45,218 nt of DNA. Origin: an uncultured Phycisphaerales bacterium (GTDB lineage: Bacteria; Planctomycetota; Phycisphaerae; Sedimentisphaerales; Anaerobacaceae). A program made the translations under genes and the position numbers. Below are positions 6,274 to 13,189 of the stretch, piece by piece. A model generated the notes under the pieces. It had not been told where the DNA came from. It searched no databases and was given only the letters and a program-made list of their open reading frames with translations. How positions within the stretch are numbered: the first letter of the stretch is position 1; the number at the start of each line of letters is the position of its first letter. The stretch lies in contig CALEZT010000017.1 in NCBI GenBank assembly GCA_937927975.1, positions 1 to 45,218 on the forward strand, written 5' to 3'.

Positions 6274-6470
6274 ACAGAACAGGATACCGTGCGAGAGCAT
6301 CCGTGTGAACCAGGAACTGACTGAAGGACTTGGTTGCCGGCCCGGTGGAGCGGGCGGCGTTCCTGCGATTGGCGGCGATCTGTTTGTCTGTGGTCTTCAA
6401 TCCTTGCCTATCTTCACAAATGGGTTCGTTTGGGAAAACGGAGGGTCATTCCTTGGCTCGTGAAGCGTCC
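6165..6470 (-). repeat. Array repeat copy R3
   Basis: About 306 bp, the longest copy. It shares 6165-6438 with R1 and 6230-6470 with R2. Its right end lies inside the 3' end of the glycosyltransferase gene and supplies that protein's last residues (DASRAKE). It carries the 45-aa ORF and the MNT stub, and precedes module E. Confidence 0.9.
6263..6400 (-). CDS. 45-aa ORF of repeat R3
   Basis: Third identical copy of the TTG-started ORF with an ANRRNA-type N-terminus. It overlaps the MNT stub start by 11 bp. See the copies at 1893-2030 and 2915-3052. Confidence 0.3.
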   Translation of the reverse strand: MKTTDKQIAANRRNAARSTGPATKSFSQFLVHTDALARYPVLYDS

Positions 6471-7960
6471 AGCGATGACCGCTGTGTCCCCTCCTGAAGC
6501 CCGTTCTCATCCAGCAATCGGCCGAAGAGCGTGGCTCGGCGGCCGATGGCTTCCAGGGAGCCGTTGACGGAGATGGCTACTTCCAGATGATGAGAGACCC
6601 CCGGCGTGTGGCCGTTCTTCAGGGGGATCGCCATGGTTACGATCCGCGAGAGGTCGGGTTTGCCGGTTGGCGGACGCCAGATCTCGTCTTCGATGCGACC
6701 ATCTTCGTGGGTCGTCTTGAGGGCGATCCAGGCGAAGTCCATCTTTTGGGCGGCATCGCAGACCGCGGTTCGCCACTGGTCGGGACTGCGGACCTGGCGG
6801 AACTGCAGTTGGAGGTTCTCGAAGACCTTTCTTTCGTTGCGCTGCTGGTGGGCGAAGCTGTACTTGTCCTTCAGACGGGTGACCGTCTCGTGCAGCCGGA
6901 CCGCTCCCACGAAGCGGAACAGGTAGATCAGCATGACCAGCGCCGCGGCGAAGATCGCCAGGGACAGCCAGTCGTCGCTGACCAGCATCATCAGGCCAAG
7001 ACCCGTGACCAGCAGGGTCGCGGCGTAGATCGCATATACCGCGTGGCGATGGGTCAGGCCCATGGCGACCAGCCGATGGTGGAAATGGCTGCGGTCGGGG
7101 GCGAAGATCGAACGACGCTCCAGGAACCGCCGGAGCATGCAAAAGAGCGTATCGAAGATCGGGACGCCCAAGGCCAGGGCCGGCAACGCCAGGCCGACCA
7201 GGGCGGTCGACTTCGAGACGCACATCACGCTGGCCGATGCGATGGTGAAGCCGACGAAGAGGCTCCCACAGTCGCCCATGAAAACCTTGGCGGGGTTGAA
7301 GTTAAAGAACAGGAATCCCACCAGGCCCCCCAGCAGCGCCAGGGCGAACAGCGCCATGATCACGTCGTTGTCCTGAGCGAGACCGGTGTGGATCGTGCTG
7401 CCGTAGATCGAGAAGACCGCGATGACGGCGCACGCGATGGCCGAGACGCCGCCGGCCAGGCCGTCCAGGCCGTCGCTCATATTGACCGCGTTGGTCACTC
7501 CCACGATCCACAGCAGCGTGACAGGGCAGCCCAGCCAGCCCAGGTCGATCGCGTGGCCCCCGCCCAGGTCGATGACGCCGATCTTCACGCCGACCAGGCA
7601 CAAAGCCACCGCGCCGCACAACTCGACCGCGAACTTGAATCGGGCGGGCAGGCCGCGGAGGTCGTCGATCAGGCCGACGATGAAGATGGCGGTCGCAGCG
7701 ACCAGCAGCGTCGCCACCTGGGGCCAGATCTCACGGAATCGCTCGCCGATCCGGTTGTTCAGGAACAGCAGCGAGACGATCAGGCACATCGACGAGACGT
7801 AGATCGCCACCCCGCCGATCCGCGGGATCGGCAGGGTGTGGACGCTGCGGATGCCGGGGAAGTCCACCGCGCCGATCCGCCTGGCGAGCCGGATCACCAG
7901 CGGCGTAATGAACACCGCCAGATACGACGCACCGAAGAATACGCAGATATATGTCAGCAT
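6446..7960 (-). CDS. WecA/MraY-type undecaprenyl-phosphate sugar-1-phosphate transferase
   Basis: 504 aa polytopic membrane enzyme that loads a HexNAc-1-phosphate onto undecaprenyl phosphate, the first step of a surface polysaccharide. Family motifs in order: DD at 99-100 (LIDDLRG), NAVNMSDGLDGLAGG at 157-170, VFMGDCGSLFVGF near 230, and APDRSHFHHR near 290 (HxHH-type UDP-sugar loop). About eleven hydrophobic segments end near residue 355, followed by a ~145-residue soluble C-terminal extension not found in the core family. RBS GGGAGGGGAG lies just before the ATG. The gene follows the BY-kinase gene on the same strand, giving an exopolysaccharide initiation/length-control pair. The last seven codons lie inside repeat R3, so the native C-terminus was probably replaced. 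Confidence 0.88.
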   Translation of the reverse strand: MLTYICVFFGASYLAVFITPLVIRLARRIGAVDFPGIRSVHTLPIPRIGGVAIYVSSMCLIVSLLFLNNRIGERFREIWPQVATLLVAATAIFIVGLIDDLRGLPARFKFAVELCGAVALCLVGVKIGVIDLGGGHAIDLGWLGCPVTLLWIVGVTNAVNMSDGLDGLAGGVSAIACAVIAVFSIYGSTIHTGLAQDNDVIMALFALALLGGLVGFLFFNFNPAKVFMGDCGSLFVGFTIASASVMCVSKSTALVGLALPALALGVPIFDTLFCMLRRFLERRSIFAPDRSHFHHRLVAMGLTHRHAVYAIYAATLLVTGLGLMMLVSDDWLSLAIFAAALVMLIYLFRFVGAVRLHETVTRLKDKYSFAHQQRNERKVFENLQLQFRQVRSPDQWRTAVCDAAQKMDFAWIALKTTHEDGRIEDEIWRPPTGKPDLSRIVTMAIPLKNGHTPGVSHHLEVAISVNGSLEAIGRRATLFGRLLDENGLQEGTQRSSLDASRAKE

Positions 7961-8124
7961 TTACTCCCCTCCCTATCCGTCCCCGGCTCTTGTGCAGGGG
8001 ACGGTGTTCCGACGTCGTGCAGCGGTCCTGGCCGCCCTTGGTCGAATTCCGTTTCCGCCGGCGGTCGCCGACGGGTCTCTCGCGGAGGGATACAAACCTC
8101 CGCGGGGCCTGCCTCCCAAGCCCT

Positions 8125-10347
8125 CTATTTCTTTTCAGGAGCCGCGGAATCCCCTTGCGGCTTCTGATCATCGACGCCCGCGGGCAATTCCTTGCGGACG
8201 CCCGGCTCGCCCTTGGCGGCGTGAGCGCTGTGATAGTAGCTGTATGCGCCGTAGCCGTGGTGGCTGTAGCGGGTGTCTCGCTTGTGGACGTCGTTCACGA
8301 CCGCCCCCACCACCTTGGCGCTGACGGTGGACAGGGCGTCGCGGGCCCGCTGCGTAGTGACCCGAGAGGACCTCTGGGCCCTGAGGACCAGGAGGGTCAG
8401 GCCGCACCGGGCCGCCAGGATCTGGGCGTCGGCAACGACCCCCACCGGCGGCGAATCGACCAGAATGCGGTCGTACAGGCCTTTGACCTGCTCGATCAAC
8501 GCGGCGAACGCGTCGCTGCTGAGCAGTTCCGAAGGATTGGGGACCGGCTGGCCGCTCTCGAGCACGTCCAATCCTTCGATCTCCGTGTGTCGAATGGCCT
8601 CATCGAGAGTCATCGCGCCGCTCAAGACGTCGATGACCCCTTTGCCCCGGCCGCCTCGGGCGAAGACCCGGTGCTGCATGGGCTTTCGCAGGTCGGCGTC
8701 GATGATCAGGGTCCGCTGTCCGGCGTGCGCCATGGCGACGCCCAGGTTGCTCACCAGGGTCGTCTTGCCTTCCAGGGCGCCGGGCGAGGTGACCAGGATG
8801 GTCTTGCCCTCCTCGTGTGAGGACCCGAAGAACAGGGCGGTTCGGATCGAGCGGTAGGCCTCCGATTCGCGAGAATTGAGCGAAAGCCGGGTCCTCGGAC
8901 CTCGGCGGAGGATTCCGCGACGAGGGATCTTCGGGACCGCGCCGAGGATGGGGACGCCCAGAATCGCGGTGATCTCGTCGGCCGAACGCACGCGAAGGTC
9001 CTTCATATCGCGAAGGAAGGCCAGGCCGCCGCCAGCCATCAAGCCCAGGATCAGGCCGATGCCCATGGTCTTGGCTGTCTGTGAAGGAGGCGCTTCTCCC
9101 CTCTGGGCTTCCTCCAAGACATGAATACTCAATCCCTGCAATGGGGCATTCAAATCCAAGTCATTGATCTTCTTCAGTATCGTAGTGTAGGTGAGGCGAA
9201 GCATATCGCATTCGTCTTTCAGCGCCTCGTATTGCGACCTTGCCACGGCGGAGCTGCGGAGCTTGCCGATCTCCTCGTTGTACCGAGTTTGGTAGTGGGT
9301 CTCACGTGCTTTCGCATCTGCCAGCACCGCTTCGGCTTCTTCAATCTGCTCGCGCACGAATGTCTCATCGAGTTTGGCGATCTTCGCAACCAGCTCCTTC
9401 TTCCTATTCTCCAGGAGGGTGATCTGGGACTTCTGCACAGTTCCCCCAGCCGATACCTGCTCAAGCTTCAACTGCGTCTCATACAGATCTTCTGTCGCGC
9501 GAGTCCGCTCGGCATCATCCCGGGCTCTTCCCTGAACCAGCACGTATTGACGAAACCTGTTGGGATCGGATTGGAGTTTGTTGAGCCGGTCGCAAACAGA
9601 CTGCTGCTCGATAACATAAACTTTCGCAGTGGCCAGGTCACGGCGAAGAAGATCCAATGAATTAGCGACGGTACTATTCTCTGTGGTCTCCCAGATGTCT
9701 TCTCGGTCCGCATGCTGGGTGAGCTGTCGGCGCTTTTCCGTCAAATCCTTCAAGGTCTTCTCTGCCTGCAGGTTGAGACTCTCGAGCAGATCGGCCACCG
9801 TGTCTTTCTTATTCTCGCTGTGCCATCCTATGTACTTACGCACAATGGTGTTGATGACTACCGGAAGTACATCCGGATCCTCGGATGACGCCGTCAGATT
9901 GATGATGTCATCCTTGCCGACCTTGGCCGAGAGCGAGCGTCTCAGCGCCGCGCGACGGCCTTCAACGCTCAAAGAAGCCACAGACACGACATTCGCGTCC
10001 GCGAAGGCCGCGCTGATGACTTGCGAGCTCAGGAGGATACCTATCTGCTGCGGGAGGAAGTTGGGCGCTGAGGTGCCGGGCTGCGTGATGTCAATCTGTC
10101 CGGTTGGGGCGCGGGGTTTGTCGACAAGTATCCGGGAGATGCTGGTGTACGCCTTGGGCATGAGGAACCGGTAGTACCCATACCCGCCGCCCAGGCCCAG
10201 GAGGGCGCAGAGCAGGATCAGCCATTTGCCCTTCCAGGCGATCTGGAAGAGGCTGTCCCCGCCTCCCATGCCGGGCATGGGGGCGCCATAGGGCATCATC
10301 CCGACGTTCATCATCGGATTGTTGGTCTGTCCATAAAGACTATTCAT
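8125..10347 (-). CDS. Exopolysaccharide tyrosine autokinase (Wzz + BY-kinase)
   Basis: 740 aa from the ATG at 10347, which has GGGGGAG five bases upstream; an in-frame ATG at 10377 is possible. Order: Met/Gly/Pro-rich N-terminus, TM near 50-70, Wzz chain-length domain with long coiled coils (200-390), second TM near 440 (GIGLILGLMAGGGLAFLRD), then the cytoplasmic kinase domain. Kinase motifs: Walker A SPGALEGKTTL, Walker A' LIIDADLRKP, and Walker B ILVDSPP. The C-terminus has a tyrosine cluster (YSHHGYGAYSYYHS), the expected autophosphorylation site. It controls polymer length and export with the neighbouring WecA-type transferase. Confidence 0.9.
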   Translation of the reverse strand: MNSLYGQTNNPMMNVGMMPYGAPMPGMGGGDSLFQIAWKGKWLILLCALLGLGGGYGYYRFLMPKAYTSISRILVDKPRAPTGQIDITQPGTSAPNFLPQQIGILLSSQVISAAFADANVVSVASLSVEGRRAALRRSLSAKVGKDDIINLTASSEDPDVLPVVINTIVRKYIGWHSENKKDTVADLLESLNLQAEKTLKDLTEKRRQLTQHADREDIWETTENSTVANSLDLLRRDLATAKVYVIEQQSVCDRLNKLQSDPNRFRQYVLVQGRARDDAERTRATEDLYETQLKLEQVSAGGTVQKSQITLLENRKKELVAKIAKLDETFVREQIEEAEAVLADAKARETHYQTRYNEEIGKLRSSAVARSQYEALKDECDMLRLTYTTILKKINDLDLNAPLQGLSIHVLEEAQRGEAPPSQTAKTMGIGLILGLMAGGGLAFLRDMKDLRVRSADEITAILGVPILGAVPKIPRRGILRRGPRTRLSLNSRESEAYRSIRTALFFGSSHEEGKTILVTSPGALEGKTTLVSNLGVAMAHAGQRTLIIDADLRKPMQHRVFARGGRGKGVIDVLSGAMTLDEAIRHTEIEGLDVLESGQPVPNPSELLSSDAFAALIEQVKGLYDRILVDSPPVGVVADAQILAARCGLTLLVLRAQRSSRVTTQRARDALSTVSAKVVGAVVNDVHKRDTRYSHHGYGAYSYYHSAHAAKGEPGVRKELPAGVDDQKPQGDSAAPEKK

Positions 10348-11538
10348 CGGCACTCCCCCGTTGTCGAACCCATTCACCGCCCCGACCGGCCTTGGAATCC
10401 GATATTCCCTGAGAACAGCCGAAGGCAGCTTCGATGGTAAATCCAGTGGGTAGGAACATCAAGAAAAAGGTCTTCGCAGGATCGTTCGCAGCAGCCTGAC
10501 CTCGGCCGTGCTCGTCCCGGCAAGAGATGTGATGGTTGGGGTCTGACAGGCAGACTCCGTCCCCGTCGGTTGCGCCCGTGGATTCACTTCCCTTCGGGCA
10601 ACAGCCTTCCCTTACAAGCTGCGTCCGTGCATCCAAACGTCTCAAATCGACCGATCCGACAGCCGTCCTCTACGCGTCTGCGACGAGTCACGGCGTGTCG
10701 CCGGCCCTGTCCGGCACATTATCCGGAACCCACGTCAGGCGAGGCAAGTCCGCAGGCCACAGAAGAATCGCACCTGCGGCGTACACGCATAGCAGGAAAA
10801 CTCAGCATCCCCACTGTACGAAGTTCGTCAGGCATCTGCCTCTACTCACCTGCCACACCAGGCAGCCTCGGACGTCCCAGAGCCCGAGCCGCCTGCAATA
10901 ACCCGGAAAACAGTCAGTCTCTTCGCGAAGGAAACGCGCGGGCAACTCACGAATGCACACGCACCTACTGCCCTCCTGGGTTTTCTCGATTCCTCCTTCT
11001 ACTATGGCAACCTTCCCCGGGTGCCAGAATCCGGGGATCCGGTCTCTCAAACGTGACGGACTGGCCGCAAAACCGTGTCACGGCATGCCCGTTACGCGTC
11101 ATTTTCGACAAAGGTTCGTCTCTAAACCCGCAGCCTCAATTCGTTCACCCCAATCGCGTATCCGATTCCCGTGGCCGGCAAAGCCTCGACACCGGCCACG
11201 ACACTATTCGTACGATTTTAGAGTATTCGCACTAGAAACACAATACGTAGAAATACGTATTTTCTCCCCAAGGATCTCGATCCCCTCGCAGGATCGCAAA
11301 CCCGTGCTTTTACCGGTACTTAGCAGAAAAAATGGCAGAAATTGTGCGTCCTGCTCGACCAGAAGAACCGCCAGCCTATACCTAAAGGGGTAGACACCTG
11401 CTGTTTTCGCTGATTGGCCTGCCTCTGGGCTCACGTCACAACGGTTTTGCGACGATGTACTTCAAGTGCCATCGATGAGACGCCCAGCACGAGACGAACG
11501 TCCCGGTCGATGGAGAATAAAGCGAATGGGAGAGCCAT
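10348..11538. other. Long region without a convincing gene
   Basis: About 1.2 kb between the divergently oriented kinase gene and the CBS gene. The ORFs here lack codon structure, conserved motifs and ribosome sites. It becomes AT-richer after ~11190 and contains a perfect hairpin at 11242-11261. It could hold long leaders or regulatory sites for the exopolysaccharide genes, or a non-coding RNA. I could not identify any of these. Confidence 0.5.
11242..11261. promoter_or_regulatory. Perfect 8 bp inverted repeat with GAAA loop
   Basis: AATACGTA and TACGTATT separated by GAAA. It stands out in an otherwise GC-rich region, 278 bp upstream of the CBS-protein gene. It may be an operator or an RNA hairpin with a GNRA loop. 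Function unknown. Confidence 0.4.
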
Positions 11539-12420
11539 ATGAGACGTGCAACGTGCACAACGCAGGGGACCCTCGTTGGGCCTTCCGGCGGGACGGGCCT
11601 CGAGACGCTGCAGACTCGCGACGTCATGCAGTGCGGCGTCTGGGGCATCGAAAAAAATGAACCTGTCCACAAGGCCATCCAGCTTCTGCTGGAAAAACAC
11701 GTCAGCGGACTGCCGGTGACGGAGCAGGGCCGCTTGGTGGGCGTCCTTTCCGAGAAGGACGTGCTCCGGCTCCTGTCCGAGCAGGAATACCTGCCTGGCG
11801 TGGTGAGCGACTACATGAATGAGACAGTCGTCACTTTCGACATCGACGACCCCTTCTCGGACATCTACCAATGCCTGGTGAACAGCGCTTACCGGCGAGT
11901 GCCGATTCTCCACCAAGGGAGGCTGGCGGGTATGATCACGCGAGCCGACCTGATCCGCGTGTACCGCCAGCGGTACTGCACCGCGACGTCACGCCCTGCG
12001 ACAGCGCGTTCACGAGAGAACCTTCTGGCCCGCGACGCCATGACGCACGGCCTCTTGACCGTCCGAAAGGAGACTTCTCTGGGCGAAGTGATGGACATCC
12101 TCGCGACGCAACATGTTACCGGACTACCCGTCGTCGATGACGGAATGCGTCTGGAGGGAATGATCACCGAAAAGGACGTTATCCGCTGCATCGGCGATCC
12201 CGAGAGCCCCCGATCGACGGTCCAAAGCCACATGACGACGGACCTGGTGACCTTCGAGCCGACCGCCCGCCTGGCGGACGTGTGCGAGTGTCTGATCGGG
12301 CAGAACTTCCGACGGGTGCCGATCGTCAGCGACGGCAGACTCGTGGGGATCGTGGCCCGCGCCGACATCATCCGAGCCATGTCCGCCGTGTACAAGCTTT
12401 CCGGGACGAAATTGAACTAG
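11539..12420 (+). CDS. Four-CBS-domain protein
   Basis: 293 aa made almost entirely of four CBS motifs forming two Bateman modules: residues ~30-85 (MQCGVWGIEKNEPVHKAI; HVSGLPVTEQGRLVGVLSEK), ~92-150 (YRRVPILHQGRLAGMITRAD), ~167-225 (ATQHVTGLPVVDDGMRLEGM) and ~232-290 (FRRVPIVSDGRLVGIVARAD). Such modules bind adenine nucleotides and act as energy sensors. There is no attached enzyme or channel domain, so the partner is unknown. GGGAG precedes the ATG. Positions 1-25 are Thr/Gly-rich without clear function. The neighbouring genes give no hint of the target. Confidence 0.88.
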   Translation: MRRATCTTQGTLVGPSGGTGLETLQTRDVMQCGVWGIEKNEPVHKAIQLLLEKHVSGLPVTEQGRLVGVLSEKDVLRLLSEQEYLPGVVSDYMNETVVTFDIDDPFSDIYQCLVNSAYRRVPILHQGRLAGMITRADLIRVYRQRYCTATSRPATARSRENLLARDAMTHGLLTVRKETSLGEVMDILATQHVTGLPVVDDGMRLEGMITEKDVIRCIGDPESPRSTVQSHMTTDLVTFEPTARLADVCECLIGQNFRRVPIVSDGRLVGIVARADIIRAMSAVYKLSGTKLN

Positions 12421-12458
12421 CGAAAACCGTGCCCGGCGCTCTCGGGAGGAACGCCCGC

Positions 12459-12938
12459 CTACGCCGCCGCGGTCGATTCATCGTCCTCGTCCTGGCCCGA
12501 TGTGAAACAGACCATGGCGATCAGGACGAGACTGGCCCCGGAGATGAACAGGATGATCCGCTTGGCCGGATCGCTGCACCGCTGGAGCCACCTGGGGATC
12601 GTCGCCTCCGTCGGCTCTTCATTGGCGGCCGTCAGCGCCTTGCGGGCGATGGCCAGTTCCTGGGCCCGCGCCTTGGGATAGACCGTGTTCGGATCTTCGA
12701 TTCGAGTCCCCAGCGTGACCGGGGCGATCCGCTTGATCAGGTTGGGATCGTTCTCCAATTGCGACAGGAGCACGTCGTATTGTTCGTTGAGGGATCGGAG
12801 CTTCTGGATCGACTGCTCCGCCTGGGCGACAAGGTGCTGGTTGCGGCAATGCTTGATGAAATCGTCGCACAGGACCGCCCCGCCGAGCGATGCGGCGCCG
12901 GTGCTGAAGAAGATCACGAAGATCAGGAAGCGAAGCAT
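12459..12938 (-). CDS. Small membrane protein with coiled coil, function unknown
   Basis: 159 aa from the ATG at 12938; the frame extends upstream to 13049 but residues there are Arg/Pro-rich and not coding-like. A hydrophobic N-terminus (MLRFLIFVIFFSTGAASLGG) acts as signal anchor. A ~45-residue coiled coil follows (LVAQAEQSIQKLRSLNEQYD and onward), then a second TM near 130-148 (IILFISGASLVLIAMVCF) and an acidic tail (GQDEDDES). The topology suggests a periplasmic loop with both ends near the membrane. No family recognised. It lies 250 bp downstream of the M50-enolase gene on the same strand. Confidence 0.6.
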   Translation of the reverse strand: MLRFLIFVIFFSTGAASLGGAVLCDDFIKHCRNQHLVAQAEQSIQKLRSLNEQYDVLLSQLENDPNLIKRIAPVTLGTRIEDPNTVYPKARAQELAIARKALTAANEEPTEATIPRWLQRCSDPAKRIILFISGASLVLIAMVCFTSGQDEDDESTAAA

Positions 12939-13164
12939 ATGCGCCTTTGCACGATCCGCAGACGGGTCCCGACGCGGGGGCCGCGTCCGGTCCCCTGCCC
13001 CAAAAACTGCGGCAGGCATGGCCCGTCTCCATCGACTGGAGAGGGCCACACCTGCCGTTTTGCATCCACATCCAACCGTTCAGCCAAGGGCCCCCAACCG
13101 AAGGGCCTCCAACCTACTGGGTTTATCGGTCGTTACTGGGCGTTTTCTGAAGCGATTCTCTCAG

Positions 13165-13182
13165 AAAAACCGAGCTTCGGTC
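13165..13182 (-). terminator. Short hairpin plus T-run after the M50-enolase gene
   Basis: Read on the minus strand: ACCGA-AGC-TCGGT followed by TTTT, 8 bp past the stop codon. The stem is only 5 bp, so it would be a weak intrinsic terminator. Confidence 0.45.
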
Positions 13183-13189
13183 ACATTTC

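Noticed and set aside
1795..6470. CRISPR-like repeat arrangement
   Set aside because: The repeats are 240-310 bp, only three long copies, separated by kilobase-sized genes; no cas genes.
1..6470. Integron or transposon carrying the array
   Set aside because: No integrase, transposase, attC-like conserved fold or target-site duplication could be seen. The cassette resemblance is kept only as a layout remark.
6587..8167. 526-codon plus-strand frame rich in D, R, Q, H
   Set aside because: Complement of the WecA-type gene. No conserved motif.
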